Source of the DNA: Zhongshania aliphaticivorans
Lineage (GTDB): Bacteria > Pseudomonadota > Gammaproteobacteria > Pseudomonadales > Spongiibacteraceae
NCBI RefSeq assembly: GCF_902705875.1
Contig: NZ_CACSIK010000001.1
Span: 62,001 to 126,000 of the forward strand
DNA: 64,000 nucleotides
Direction of reading: 5' to 3'
Shown: piece by piece, positions 27,572 to 37,035 of the stretch
Numbering within the stretch: the stretch's first letter is position 1
How the letters are laid out: each line of letters begins with the position of its first letter
The notes under the pieces: model-generated
What the model was told of the DNA's origin: nothing
Seen by the model: only the letters and a program-made list of their open reading frames with translations
Databases searched by the model: none
Position numbers and translations under genes: made by a program

Positions 27572-27820
27572 ATGACACTTATTCAGGAGCAGCGAGACGG
27601 GCGCCCAGCGGTCCCTGAAAACGCCTTAGAGCTCTTAACTGAAATGCAAAAAATAGCTTTACGCCGTATCGAGAATTTTGGCTGGACCTTAAAGTTCATT
27701 CGTCAGCCACGGTTTGAGCCGCCTTTGGTTGTGGTTGAGAATTCGACTGGGGTGAATATCGGGGTGCTAGAAGAAGATGGCGGCGTTAATTTGAGCCCAA
27801 GAATCGTATTGCGTGAGTAA
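27572..27820 (+). CDS. Conserved small hypothetical protein
   Basis: An 82-residue protein: an N-terminal helix (PENALELLTEMQKIALRRIENFGW), then beta-strand-rich sequence (LKFIRQPRFEPPLVVVEN, VNIGVLEEDGGVNL). No signal peptide. It ends three bases from the convergent DUF971 stop. I recognise the type from gammaproteobacteria but not a named family; function unknown. Confidence 0.65.
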   Translation: MTLIQEQRDGRPAVPENALELLTEMQKIALRRIENFGWTLKFIRQPRFEPPLVVVENSTGVNIGVLEEDGGVNLSPRIVLRE

Positions 27821-27822
27821 TG

Positions 27823-28218
27823 TTAATTAAAAAACTTAACAACCTGCTCATTGGGGTCACGGCTTGCATTGCTCTCATTGAGTTTTTCTAGGTAACGTTG
27901 CCAAAGTTCGTCATGTTGTTCGCATAACTCCCTTAAATATCCCCAAGAAAAAATACCACTGTCGTGACCGTCACTAAAAACCAGTTGTAGGGCGTAGTTC
28001 CCAACGGGAATCAGTTCGGTAATGTGGACGTTAATTTTGCCAACTTGTAAGGTTTCCTGCCCTGCGCCATGACCTCTTACTTCTGCAGAGGGGGAGTGCA
28101 CTCTTAAAAACTCGCTCGAAAGAGAAAATTGCTCGCCGTTGGCATAGCTAATTTCGAGTTGCTGAGATTTTTTGCGAAATTTTATATTACTTGGGTTGGT
28201 ATTGAGTGGGGCGCCCAT
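27823..28218 (-). CDS. DUF971 protein (gamma-butyrobetaine hydroxylase N-terminal-like)
   Basis: A 131-residue protein of the DUF971 family, the small domain also found at the N-terminus of gamma-butyrobetaine hydroxylase. Recognisable stretches: LEISYANGEQFSLSSEFLRVHSPSAEVRGHG, VGNYALQLVFSDGHDSGIFSWGYLRELC. It follows hslU, an order common in pseudomonads. The role of the bacterial stand-alone protein is unclear; a link to iron-sulfur or iron-dependent chemistry has been suggested for relatives. Confidence 0.85.
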   Translation of the reverse strand: MGAPLNTNPSNIKFRKKSQQLEISYANGEQFSLSSEFLRVHSPSAEVRGHGAGQETLQVGKINVHITELIPVGNYALQLVFSDGHDSGIFSWGYLRELCEQHDELWQRYLEKLNESNASRDPNEQVVKFFN

Positions 28219-28257
28219 TTCATATTACCCGTGTCGATGAAGGTGTCCAAGTAAGAT

Positions 28258-28280
28258 CCCCGCCATTTTTCAATGGCGGG
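28258..28280. other. Hairpin between hslU and the DUF971 gene
   Basis: Stem CCCGCCATT/AATGGCGGG. No T-run follows on the minus strand, so it could be an RNA-stabilising or processing stem instead of a terminator. Confidence 0.45.
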
Positions 28281-28303
28281 TTCGGTGTTGCTAGCTAATA
28301 TTT

Positions 28304-29623
28304 TTACAGGATGAAGCGGCTCAAGTCTTCATCTTTCGCCAACTCACCGAGCTGCTCTGATACGTAGTCACAGTCTATTGTGACAGCTTCTTTGTCGCTG
28401 GCGTCAAAGGAAATACTTTCCAATAGGCGTTCCATTACCGTATGCAGGCGGCGGGCACCGATATTTTCGGTGCGCTCGTTCACTTCCCAAGCGGTTTCAG
28501 CAATTCGACGAATACCGTCTTTGCTGAACTCAACCTTCAAGCCTTCTGTGCCAAGAAGTGCTTGGTACTGCTCCGTCAACGAGGCGTGGGGCTCGGTGAG
28601 AATCCGCTCAAAGTCTTCAGGGGTGAGTGCTGACAATTCCACCCGAATCGGCAGGCGTCCCTGTAGCTCTGGGATTAAGTCCGAAGGCTTGCTGAGATGA
28701 AAGGCGCCAGATGCGACAAATAATATGTGGTCAGTGCGAATGACGCCGTGCTTAGTGCTGACCGTGCAGCCTTCGATTAATGGCAGTAAATCTCGCTGCA
28801 CCCCTTCACGAGAAACATCCCCGCCACTTGTTTCTTGGCGTTTGGCGACTTTGTCGATCTCGTCTATAAAGACAATACCGTTTTGCTCGGCAGCTTCGAG
28901 GGCGCGGGTTTTCAGGTCTTCTTCGTTGACAAGTTTAGCGGCTTCTTCATCTTGGGCTTGCTTCAGGGCAGCCTTGACGCTCATGCGGCGTGTTTTCTTT
29001 TTGTCATTGCCCAGTTTAGAAAACATACCCTGCAGCTGGCTGGTCATTTCTTCCATGCCGGGCGGAGCCATGATTTCTACGCCGACGGGGGTGGCGTTCA
29101 GCTCAATATCAATTTCGCGATCATCAAGCTCGCCTTCGCGCAATTTTTTGCGGAATAATTGCCGGGTGTTATCGCTGCGATCGTCGCTGTCATTTTCTCC
29201 TCGAGCGGGAGGGAGTAGGACATCGAGTATGCGTTCTTCGGCGGCATCAGCGGCCCGGTGGGCAACTTGCTCCATTGCCTGTTCGCGATAGAGCTTGATA
29301 GCGACATCGACTAGGTCACGAATAATAGATTCTACGTCGCGGCCAACATAGCCAACTTCCGTGAACTTGGTGGCTTCAACCTTGATGAACGGCGCATTGG
29401 ATAATTTTGCCAAGCGGCGGGCTATTTCGGTTTTACCGACCCCGGTGGGGCCAATCATTAAAATGTTTTTTGGCGTAATTTCATCACGCAATGATTCTTC
29501 TAATTGCATGCGGCGCCAGCGATTGCGTAGTGCGATGGCAACAGCGCGTTTAGCATCATTCTGGCCGACAATGTGTTTGTCGAGTTCGTGAACAATTTCA
29601 CGGGGTGTCATAGTAGACATCAA
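28304..29623 (-). CDS. hslU: ATP-dependent protease ATPase subunit HslU
   Basis: A 439-residue AAA+ unfoldase of the HslUV (ClpYQ) protease. It opens with [33 protein letters not shown] and has Walker A GPTGVGKT (about 58-65) and Walker [12 protein letters not shown] (about 250). The I-domain lies between. It feeds unfolded proteins into HslV in the cytoplasm. It follows hslV by 24 bases in the same operon, behind a sigma32-like promoter. The length matches the family. Confidence 0.96.
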   Translation of the reverse strand: MMSTMTPREIVHELDKHIVGQNDAKRAVAIALRNRWRRMQLEESLRDEITPKNILMIGPTGVGKTEIARRLAKLSNAPFIKVEATKFTEVGYVGRDVESIIRDLVDVAIKLYREQAMEQVAHRAADAAEERILDVLLPPARGENDSDDRSDNTRQLFRKKLREGELDDREIDIELNATPVGVEIMAPPGMEEMTSQLQGMFSKLGNDKKKTRRMSVKAALKQAQDEEAAKLVNEEDLKTRALEAAEQNGIVFIDEIDKVAKRQETSGGDVSREGVQRDLLPLIEGCTVSTKHGVIRTDHILFVASGAFHLSKPSDLIPELQGRLPIRVELSALTPEDFERILTEPHASLTEQYQALLGTEGLKVEFSKDGIRRIAETAWEVNERTENIGARRLHTVMERLLESISFDASDKEAVTIDCDYVSEQLGELAKDEDLSRFIL

Positions 29624-29647
29624 GTGCTCCGAGGGCGCGGTGGCGCC

Positions 29648-30187
29648 TTAGTATTCTAGTGATTCGATGGTGCGGCTGTGATTGGTGTAAATACAGATGT
29701 CGCCGGCAATGGTTAAGCCTTTTTCCACGACGTCGGCCGCGCTTAGCTCCGTGTTATCCATAAGTGCGCGAGCAGCAGCTGTTGCGAAAGAGCCTCCCGA
29801 GCCAATGGCGATCATATTGTCTTCTGGCTCTATGACATCGCCGTTGCCACTGATGACAAGGGTGGTTTCTTTGTCGGCGACAATTAGCAGTGCTTCAAGT
29901 TGGCGTAGTGAGCGCTCGCTGCGCCACGCTTTAGCAAGTTCAACCGCAGCGCGGACTAATTTGCCTGAATGCTTTTCGAGTTGGGCTTCAAATAGTTCGA
30001 ACAACGTGAAGGCATCGGCGGTGCCGCCGGCAAAACCAGCCAGAACTTGGTCTTTATAGAGGCGGCGAACTTTACGGGCGTTACCTTTCATAACGGTATT
30101 GCCCATGGTGACTTGGCCGTCGCCACCAATGACAACTTGATTATTGCGGCGAGCTGAGAGAATTGTGGTGCCGCGAAACTGTTCCAC
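29648..30187 (-). CDS. hslV: ATP-dependent protease peptidase subunit HslV
   Basis: A 179-residue threonine protease, proteasome beta-type fold. The start is a GTG. The first residues, MEQFRG, form a short propeptide; removing them exposes the catalytic Thr at the beginning of TTILSARRN. Other conserved blocks: [26 protein letters not shown] and [17 protein letters not shown]. It partners with HslU. A sigma32-like promoter lies just upstream. Confidence 0.95.
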   Translation of the reverse strand: MEQFRGTTILSARRNNQVVIGGDGQVTMGNTVMKGNARKVRRLYKDQVLAGFAGGTADAFTLFELFEAQLEKHSGKLVRAAVELAKAWRSERSLRQLEALLIVADKETTLVISGNGDVIEPEDNMIAIGSGGSFATAAARALMDNTELSAADVVEKGLTIAGDICIYTNHSRTIESLEY

Positions 30188-30252
30188 GCGGGACTCCTTC
30201 TTAGTAATAAAATGGGTTGAATCGGGTTTTATTGATCGTTCTTGTTAAACAA

Positions 30253-30280
30253 AGGTGGGGGCGCCCTCGACGATTTCAAG
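30253..30280 (-). promoter_or_regulatory. Sigma32 (RpoH)-like promoter of hslVU
   Basis: On the minus strand, a perfect CTTGAAA -35 is followed after 13 bases by CCCCACCT, one mismatch from the CCCCATNT -10. It lies about 65 bases upstream of the hslV start codon, as expected for a heat-shock operon. The same bases form an inverted repeat (CGCCCT/AGGGCG) that could also work as the end of the argS-SPOR transcript. Confidence 0.65.
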
Positions 30281-30304
30281 GGCGGGTTGCCAATAGCTCG
30301 AAGG

Positions 30305-30901
30305 CTATTTCTTTTGGCGAATAACTAGGGTGTCTATGCTTTCATTGATGAGCTTTGTTCGCGCATCAGTTAGGGTGTTGTGAGATTGAAAGGGGCCAAC
30401 ATAGACGCGGTGCCAGCGATCACCGTTGGCTTCTACCGATTCTACTTTAGCATCTAGGCCGAGAATAAGGATTTGAGCTCGGCGGCGATCGGCGTCCTCT
30501 CCCTGACGAAAAGAGCCTGCTTGTAATATATAGCGTTCGTCGCTGATGTCTTCTTTGATTACGGGCGGTTTATTAACCGTTTTGACGGGTGTTTGCGGTT
30601 TTGGCTTGGGGCGTTGCTCGTCAGTAACAATGACCTCTCGCTCAGGTAAGACAGTAAAGAAATCAAACTTGGTGTTTGAGCTGACATTCTTTTTGTCTTG
30701 CAAGGCTTTTTCTTTGGCGGCAGCAGCCTTGGTTTCAGCAAGCTTTTCGCGCTCTGGTTGAGTGCTAATGATGGTTGAGTAAACTAATACTGAGCAAATA
30801 ATGCCGCCGGCAAAGCCACTACCAAAGAGTGCGAAGCCGGGAAACCCCGAGCGCGCAGGGCTACGGGTTGCGCCGCGTGTTGTTTTTTTTTGCGTTGCCA
30901 T
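30305..30901 (-). CDS. SPOR-domain cell division protein (FtsN-like)
   Basis: A 198-residue membrane protein: short basic cytoplasmic tail, one membrane helix (GFALFGSGFAGGIICSVLVYSTII at about 22-45), an alanine/lysine-rich linker and a proline-rich spacer, then a C-terminal SPOR domain (ERYILQAGSFRQGEDADRRRAQILILGLDAKVE, then WHRVYVGPF). SPOR domains bind denuded glycan strands at the division septum. It follows argS by three bases, the usual gammaproteobacterial order. Confidence 0.87.
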   Translation of the reverse strand: MATQKKTTRGATRSPARSGFPGFALFGSGFAGGIICSVLVYSTIISTQPEREKLAETKAAAAKEKALQDKKNVSSNTKFDFFTVLPEREVIVTDEQRPKPKPQTPVKTVNKPPVIKEDISDERYILQAGSFRQGEDADRRRAQILILGLDAKVESVEANGDRWHRVYVGPFQSHNTLTDARTKLINESIDTLVIRQKK

Positions 30902-30904
30902 ACT

Positions 30905-32659
30905 TTACATTTCCTCTGGGGCGGAAACCCCCAGCAGTGTCAATCCATTGTGTAGTACCTGCTTAATTGCACAGGCTAATGTAATACGAGCATCACGCAG
31001 GGCTGTGTCTTCTCCCAGCATTTTGTGAGCGTTGTAATAAGTGTGGAAATCACCCGCCAACTCTCGTAAATAATGCGCCAAGGCATGGGGCTCAAATTGG
31101 GCTGCGGCATTACCTAGTATTTCAGGGTAGCGTGACAATTTGACCAGCAAATCTTTTTCAACGTCGTGACTGAGTACTGATATTTGCTTTAAACCCTGCT
31201 CAGGAGTCCATTTTTCTCCCTGATCGCTGAGTTTACGCAAAATACTGGCAACTCGCGCATGGGCGTACTGAATATAGTAAACCGGGTTATCTTTGCTTTC
31301 AGATTTGGCAAGCTCTAAATCAAAGTCAGTGGCTTGATCAGCCTTGCGCATAATGTAAAAAAAGCGCGCCGCATCATTGCCAACATCATGTCTAAGTTCG
31401 CGCAGGGTGACAAATGAGCCCGAGCGGGTAGACATCTGAACTTGCTGATCTCCGCGATACAGTGAAACGAACTGTACCAGTCTCACAACAAGTTTGTCCG
31501 GATCTATGTCTAGCGCTTGAAGAGCGGCTTTCACGCGGGCGATGTAGCCGTGGTGGTCTGCTCCCCAAATATTCACCACAGTATCAAAGCCACGCTCAAA
31601 CTTGTTGAGGTGGTAGGCAATGTCAGAGGCAAAATAAGTTGTTTGGCCATTGTCACGTTTTACAACACGATCTTTGTCGTCGCCAAAACGAGTCGACATA
31701 AACCAGAGTGCGCCGTTGCGCTCTTCAATGTAGCCGTTGTCCTGAAGTTTACGGATTGCGCGGTCAACTTGGTCGGGGTCTTGGGTTAAGCTGCGCTCAG
31801 AAAACCATTCTTGGTATTCAATGCCAAACTCAGCAAGATCACTGCGAATATCTCCTAAGATGGCATTTAAGCCTTTATCAAAGGTGATGCTGTAATTGTC
31901 GCCAAGTAATGCCTTAGCGTTATTGATCAACCCGTCTATGTGCTTTTCTTTGTCGCCTTCAGGCGCGTCATCACAAACGTTAGCAAAGGCGTCTTCGGCG
32001 CTGCAATGCAAAATTTTACCGTGTTCCGCTAATAGCTCGCGGCCGTAATCGGCAATGTAATCGCCTTGGTAGCCATTGCTTGGAAAGGTGATGTTCTCGC
32101 CACAGGCTTGTAAGTAACGCAGCCAAACACTGGTGCCAAGGATGTCCATTTGGCGGCCGGCATCGTTTACATAATACTCGCGGCAGACCTTATTACCAGT
32201 TGCTTCCAGCATATTGGCAACACTGTCGCCGTAAGCGGCACCGCGGCCGTGGCCGACGTGGAGCGGTCCAGTTGGGTTGGCTGAAACAAATTCTACTTGA
32301 ATAGATTTTCCGTTTGCTGCTCGGCGGCCAAAGTTTTCGCCCTGTTCAAAAATGTCGTGAAGCACTTGAAAGTTACTTGCTTCATTAATAAAGAAATTAA
32401 TAAACCCAGGGCCAGCAATTTCTACTTTAACTATATCGTTGTTATCAGGTAGGGCATCAACAATTTGTTGTGCGATGGCGCGGGGGTTAGATTTTAATGG
32501 CTTTGCCAAGGTCATCGCGATGTTGCTGGCGAAATCGCCATGAGTTTTGTCGCGGGTATGCTCTACCTGAATGTTAGTTTCCAACTCGTCTGGCCACGAC
32601 TGGGCCGTGCGAAGGGTTTGCAGGGCTTGTTGGATATAGTGGGCGACTTTCTCTTTCAT
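30905..32659 (-). CDS. argS: Arginine-tRNA ligase
   Basis: A 584-residue class I aminoacyl-tRNA synthetase that charges tRNA-Arg. The HIGH-type motif reads ANPTGPLHVGHGRG at about 130-143; the KMSKS equivalent is degenerate (QMSTRSGSFVTLREL), as is normal for ArgRS. The C-terminal DALR anticodon-binding domain contains ALAHYLRELAGDFHTYYN. The N-terminal Add-1 domain recognises the tRNA D-loop. It is upstream of the SPOR gene. Confidence 0.96.
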   Translation of the reverse strand: MKEKVAHYIQQALQTLRTAQSWPDELETNIQVEHTRDKTHGDFASNIAMTLAKPLKSNPRAIAQQIVDALPDNNDIVKVEIAGPGFINFFINEASNFQVLHDIFEQGENFGRRAANGKSIQVEFVSANPTGPLHVGHGRGAAYGDSVANMLEATGNKVCREYYVNDAGRQMDILGTSVWLRYLQACGENITFPSNGYQGDYIADYGRELLAEHGKILHCSAEDAFANVCDDAPEGDKEKHIDGLINNAKALLGDNYSITFDKGLNAILGDIRSDLAEFGIEYQEWFSERSLTQDPDQVDRAIRKLQDNGYIEERNGALWFMSTRFGDDKDRVVKRDNGQTTYFASDIAYHLNKFERGFDTVVNIWGADHHGYIARVKAALQALDIDPDKLVVRLVQFVSLYRGDQQVQMSTRSGSFVTLRELRHDVGNDAARFFYIMRKADQATDFDLELAKSESKDNPVYYIQYAHARVASILRKLSDQGEKWTPEQGLKQISVLSHDVEKDLLVKLSRYPEILGNAAAQFEPHALAHYLRELAGDFHTYYNAHKMLGEDTALRDARITLACAIKQVLHNGLTLLGVSAPEEM

Positions 32660-32760
32660 GGTGTGGCAGAAGCTCTTTGGTCAAAACACGGTCGCGTATT
32701 ATCGCTGTTTAGCTTGCTCGCCGCCAGTCTTGAGGTGTTTCTCATGGCGGTCAATTCTGA

Positions 32761-34944
32761 TTAAAAAAGATCAATAGGGTCTACATCGACCGACCATCGT
32801 AGGTTTTGAGGTTTGCGCAATTGGTCGCCAATCTCGCAGGCAGCATGAAGATGTTGGTGCAATAAGCTGCGGCGCTCGGACTGCAGAATCAGAGCAGCGC
32901 GAAATCGCCCAGCTTTTCTTGCCATTGGGGCGGGGAGTGGGCCAACAATGCTCCAAGCGGTGTCGCCAGTGGGTAATGCGTTTATGATTTGGCTAAGAAA
33001 TGCCTCGGCACTTTCCAGAGATACTGCGTCAGCGCGAATAACGGCGCTGAAGCTAACGGGGGGGAGTGAGAAAAGTTTTCGCTCTGCGAGCAGCTGCTGG
33101 GCAAAAGGTTGGTAGCCTTGATTGACCAGTGCCTGCAGCGCTGGGTGGTCAGGACAATGGCTTTGAATGTAAACCTTGCCTGGTTTATTGGCGCGGCCGG
33201 CGCGGCCAGCTACTTGGATGAGTAATTGGCCGCTGCGCTCTGGGCCGCGGAAGTCGGCGCTAAATAAGCCACCATCAATGTCGATAATGCCCACTAAGGT
33301 GACATCGGGGAAGTGGTGCCCCTTTGCCAGCATTTGGGTGCCCACTAGAATGCACGGTTTGCCGGTATGGATGTCATCAATAAGCAGCTGCATACTGCCT
33401 TTTGCTGAGGTGGTGTCGCGATCAATGCGAATAATCGGCACATCGGGAAAGTGTTGTTTCAAGCTTAATTCAAGGCGTTCGGTGCCTGGCCCTTGAAAAA
33501 TAAGTTCATGATTGTGGCACTGTGGGCAGATGGTGGGGAGTGTTTCGGTAGCGCCACAGTGATGGCAGCGAAGCTCTCGCCGACCAAAATGGACGGTTAG
33601 TGTTGCGTCGCAGGCTTGGCAGTTTGCCAGCCAGCCGCAGCTATGACATTGCAGCTGTGGTGAAAAGCCTCGTCGGTTTAAAAAAATGAGGGCTTGATTG
33701 CCTTCGTTTAGCGTTTGGGCAGTGGCATCTAATAATGATTTGCCAAGCCCGGCGTCGAGCGTTTCGTTGCGAATATCGAGCAAGTGTACCTTGGGAGCAT
33801 TTGCGCCACCGGCGCGTTCACGCAGCTCGAGGAGTTGGTAGCGGCCTAATGCCACATTATGAAGACTATCTAAACTTGGTGTTGCGCTACCTAATACCAC
33901 GGGACAGCAATGGTCTGAGCCACGTTTTACCGCAATATCTCTAGCAGAATAGCGCCATCCATCTTGTTGCTTGTAGGAGGCATCGTGTTCTTCATCAACA
34001 ATAATAAGCCCAAGTTTATGGAAGGGGGTTAGAACGGCAGAGCGGGTGCCGAGTAAAATTTTATGCTCGCCGGACTGTATTTTTTTCCAATTTTGAACAC
34101 GCTCGCTGTCGCTTAAGCCCGAGTGCAGGGTGCTGACATTAGTGGGAAAGCGTTGTTCAAAGCGTTGCAAGGTTTGAGGTGTAAGGCCAATTTCAGGAAT
34201 AAGAACCAGTGTTTGTTCGCCGCGACCAAGGCAGTCTTCAATGGCGCGTAAATACACCTCGGTTTTGCCACTGCCGGTGACGCCATCGAGCAAAAAGCGG
34301 TCAAAGCCGCCAAGCGCTTTGGAGATCGCTTTCACTGCGTGATCTTGTTCTGTATTTAAGCTTAGTTTGGTTGACGGTGTTGATGTTGCCGCCGCGAGTG
34401 GTGCTTCGGCCTTGCTTAGATAGCCACCATTAATAAGATTGTTTAATACGGTATTGCTATAGCCTAAATCTTTTATTTGGCGGCGAGAGAGTCGCCCAGA
34501 TTGCTCGATAACAGCTAGCAAACTTTGCTGTTGGTGAGCGCGAGAGGGTAGCGGGGGGAGATTTGTAATGTCGTCGCTGCATTGCCAATATTGTGCGGGC
34601 TTCTCTTTTGCCGGCTCAGCTTTGCGCAGCGTAATGGGTAATAATTGTTGAAAACACTCGCCGACAGGGTGGTGGTAGTACGCTGCGGCCCAGAGGCCCA
34701 GTTGTATAAGGTCTGGTGGCAGGCAAGGAGACTCGTCTAAAGCCTTAATAACCGACTTCATTTTTTGTTTGGCAATGTCGCTATTGGTCGGTGTGGCAAA
34801 GATAACCCCCACTAAGCGTCTTGGCCCAAAAGGCACGCTGACTCGCATACCCACTTTAGCCTCTTGCTGAAGGGTGTCAGGCCACAGATAGTCGAAGCCA
34901 CGACGCAATGGGCAGGGAACGGCAACAGTGACAAATTTCGGCAT
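32761..34944 (-). CDS. priA: Primosomal replication protein N' (helicase PriA)
   Basis: A 727-residue superfamily 2 helicase that reloads the replisome at stalled forks. The N-terminal 3'-DNA-binding domain begins VAVPCPLRRGFDYLWP. Walker A is GVTGSGKTEVYLRA (about 220), the DEEH box is IIVDEEHDASYKQQDG, and the zinc-binding cysteines are in CHSCGWLANCQACD and CHHCG, CPQCH (about 430-480). The motif VAGRAGRANKPG marks helicase motif VI. Length is typical. It is divergent from rpmE. Confidence 0.95.
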   Translation of the reverse strand: MPKFVTVAVPCPLRRGFDYLWPDTLQQEAKVGMRVSVPFGPRRLVGVIFATPTNSDIAKQKMKSVIKALDESPCLPPDLIQLGLWAAAYYHHPVGECFQQLLPITLRKAEPAKEKPAQYWQCSDDITNLPPLPSRAHQQQSLLAVIEQSGRLSRRQIKDLGYSNTVLNNLINGGYLSKAEAPLAAATSTPSTKLSLNTEQDHAVKAISKALGGFDRFLLDGVTGSGKTEVYLRAIEDCLGRGEQTLVLIPEIGLTPQTLQRFEQRFPTNVSTLHSGLSDSERVQNWKKIQSGEHKILLGTRSAVLTPFHKLGLIIVDEEHDASYKQQDGWRYSARDIAVKRGSDHCCPVVLGSATPSLDSLHNVALGRYQLLELRERAGGANAPKVHLLDIRNETLDAGLGKSLLDATAQTLNEGNQALIFLNRRGFSPQLQCHSCGWLANCQACDATLTVHFGRRELRCHHCGATETLPTICPQCHNHELIFQGPGTERLELSLKQHFPDVPIIRIDRDTTSAKGSMQLLIDDIHTGKPCILVGTQMLAKGHHFPDVTLVGIIDIDGGLFSADFRGPERSGQLLIQVAGRAGRANKPGKVYIQSHCPDHPALQALVNQGYQPFAQQLLAERKLFSLPPVSFSAVIRADAVSLESAEAFLSQIINALPTGDTAWSIVGPLPAPMARKAGRFRAALILQSERRSLLHQHLHAACEIGDQLRKPQNLRWSVDVDPIDLF

Positions 34945-35155
34945 GGCAGGGTTATCAGTACGGCGAAAAGTTGCAGTGTATAAGAAATCTGTCGCCGATA
35001 AGAGCAGCCTTTTTGTGGCTTGTGCGTCTTAACTTGCTTATTGAGGTATTTCTGTTAATATTCGCCGCCTGAATTTCAAGCTAGTTTTGAAGCTTGTCAG
35101 CCCTGCGCGGTGCCCGGCAAAAGATCGGGTGGCGGCGACCATTGAGGAAAGACCC

Positions 35156-35374
35156 ATGAAAGCAGATATCCACCCGAATTATGTTTCTATTAACGTAACG
35201 TGCAGCTGTGGTAACGCCTTTGAAACGCGTTCAACCCTTGGTGAAGCACTTCACGTTGACGTTTGTTCAGCCTGCCACCCGTTCTACACCGGTAAACAGA
35301 AAATGCTGGATACTGGCGGTCGTGTTGATCGTTTCCGTAAGCGTTTCGGCAGCCGTGGTACCACTAAAGCGTAA
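35156..35374 (+). CDS. rpmE: 50S ribosomal protein L31, zinc-binding type
   Basis: A 72-residue ribosomal protein. It carries four zinc ligands, Cys16, Cys18, Cys37 and Cys40, so it is the C+ form that acts as a zinc store. The ATG at 35156 has GAGGAAAG at the right spacing; the frame is open for 23 further codons without homology. It is next to priA (divergent) and the malic enzyme gene, a common order. A terminator follows. Confidence 0.95.
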   Translation: MKADIHPNYVSINVTCSCGNAFETRSTLGEALHVDVCSACHPFYTGKQKMLDTGGRVDRFRKRFGSRGTTKA

Positions 35375-35423
35375 TCTCGCAGTAGTGCTTAGTGGTCTGC
35401 TATATGCAGCCACGCTAAGAAAG

Positions 35424-35454
35424 TGCCTGGTTAGTAACTTGACCGGGCATTTTT
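35424..35454 (+). terminator. Terminator after rpmE
   Basis: Stem TGCC-TGGT paired with ACCGGGCA through one mismatch, followed by TTTTT, 50 bases after the rpmE stop. Confidence 0.65.
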
Positions 35455-35710
35455 GTATTTAGCTTTTGCTCTGGTGAGCATGTAAATCAGATGTCGTGTC
35501 AGTGGCGGGTGAATTCGCCCAATCTTGTCGGTGTAGTATTGCAGCGATAATAAGTACCGCCATAATCATTCGCAGCTAAGTGCTGCTAAACGCGAGTATT
35601 GTTATGTTTGGCTAAATACGGCCTTGTCATACTACTGTTATCGTCAGCGCGAATACTTTTACAACAGCTTTAACACCCTTTGTGAAAAAGCAAAAATTGG
35701 GAAATAAAGA
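35455..35710. other. Intergenic region upstream of malic enzyme
   Basis: About 255 bases with no gene; presumably the malic enzyme promoter region. No known riboswitch or operator was recognised. Confidence 0.4.
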
Positions 35711-36958
35711 ATGTCCAAAGATGTGAAACAGGCGGCTCTGGATTACCACTCTCTCCCTTCACCGGGCAAAATTGGCATTATGCTGACCAAACCTGCGGAA
35801 ACGCAGTACGATTTGTCGTTGGCATATAGTCCTGGCGTTGCAGAGCCAGTGCGTGAAATCGCCAAAGATCCGATAAATGCTTATAAATACACCAGCAAGG
35901 GTAATCTTGTCGCGGTCATTTCTAATGGCTCCGCTATTTTGGGCTTGGGTAATCTCGGGCCGCTGGCTAGTAAACCGGTTATGGAAGGCAAGGCCTTGCT
36001 GTTTAAGCGTTTTGCTGACATTGATTCAATAGATATTGAGGTTGATGCTGAAGATAGCGAGGCGTTTATCGATACGGTAAAACGCATTGCGATTACCTTT
36101 GGCGGTATAAACCTAGAAGATATTAAAGCGCCTGAATGTTTTGAAATTGAGCGAGTGCTTAAAGAGCAGTGCCCAATTCCGGTGTTTCATGACGACCAGC
36201 ACGGCACAGCCATTGTGACCGCCGCAGGGATGTTGAATGCCCTCGAAATCCAAGGCAAGAATATTGAAACCGCCAAAGTGGTTTGTCTTGGCGCGGGATC
36301 AGCAGCCATTGCCTGTATGCGTCTACTTGTTAGCGTGGGCGCAAAGTACGAAAATATTTATATGATTGACCGTCGCGGGGTGATTTACCCAGGTCGTGCG
36401 GGCTTGAACAAATATAAAGAAGAGTTCCAGAACGATACGGATGCGCGCACCCTGAGTGATGCAATCAAAGATGCAGACGTGTTTGTTGGTCTATCGGGCG
36501 CTAATTTATTAAGCGGCGACATGTTGAAATCTATGGCGCCAAAGCCCATCGTGTTTGCGTGTTCAAATCCTGACCCAGAAATACAGCCTGAGCTGGCGCT
36601 GTCTGTTCGGGATGATGTCATTATGGCCACAGGGCGTTCGGACTACCCCAACCAGGTCAATAATGTTTTGGGTTTCCCCTTTATTTTTCGCGGCGCCCTA
36701 GATGTGCGTTCAACCGCAATAAATGAAGAAATGAAAATTGCCGCTGTACATGCACTGCGTGAATTGGCAAAAGAGCCAGTACCACAAGTAGTGATGGATG
36801 CATGCGGTGTTGACGAGCTGACGTTTGGTCCAGACTATATTATTCCAAAGCCAGTAGATCGCCGCTTGTTGGGCAAAGTCTCCGCCGCTGTGGCGCAGGC
36901 TGCCGTTGATACCGGAGTTGCTCAGCTACCGTATCCGGCACATTACCCCTTGCTGTAA
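35711..36958 (+). CDS. Malic enzyme, short form without phosphotransacetylase domain
   Basis: A 415-residue malic enzyme that decarboxylates malate to pyruvate with reduction of NAD(P)+. Motifs: LAYSPGVAEPVREI at about 38-51, metal-binding PVFHDDQHGTAIV, Rossmann LGAGSAAIACMRL and the CSNPDPEI segment. It resembles the N-terminal part of E. coli MaeB but stops before the Pta-like domain, as in pseudomonads. Cofactor choice is not certain from the sequence. A strong terminator follows. Confidence 0.9.
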   Translation: MSKDVKQAALDYHSLPSPGKIGIMLTKPAETQYDLSLAYSPGVAEPVREIAKDPINAYKYTSKGNLVAVISNGSAILGLGNLGPLASKPVMEGKALLFKRFADIDSIDIEVDAEDSEAFIDTVKRIAITFGGINLEDIKAPECFEIERVLKEQCPIPVFHDDQHGTAIVTAAGMLNALEIQGKNIETAKVVCLGAGSAAIACMRLLVSVGAKYENIYMIDRRGVIYPGRAGLNKYKEEFQNDTDARTLSDAIKDADVFVGLSGANLLSGDMLKSMAPKPIVFACSNPDPEIQPELALSVRDDVIMATGRSDYPNQVNNVLGFPFIFRGALDVRSTAINEEMKIAAVHALRELAKEPVPQVVMDACGVDELTFGPDYIIPKPVDRRLLGKVSAAVAQAAVDTGVAQLPYPAHYPLL

Positions 36959-36983
36959 GCCAGTTCTTAATAAGTGTCACGCG

Positions 36984-37015
36984 AAGCCGTTGCCGTATTC
37001 TGCAACGGCTTTTTT
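36984..37015 (+). terminator. Terminator after malic enzyme
   Basis: Stem AAGCCGTTGC/GCAACGGCTT with an eight-base loop followed by a T-run. Confidence 0.9.
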
Positions 37016-37035
37016 ATATCTGGTTATTCTGCCGA

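Noticed and set aside
28725..29291. 188-codon open frame antisense to hslU
   Set aside because: Shadow of a strongly conserved gene; Ser/Arg-rich and no ribosome binding site.
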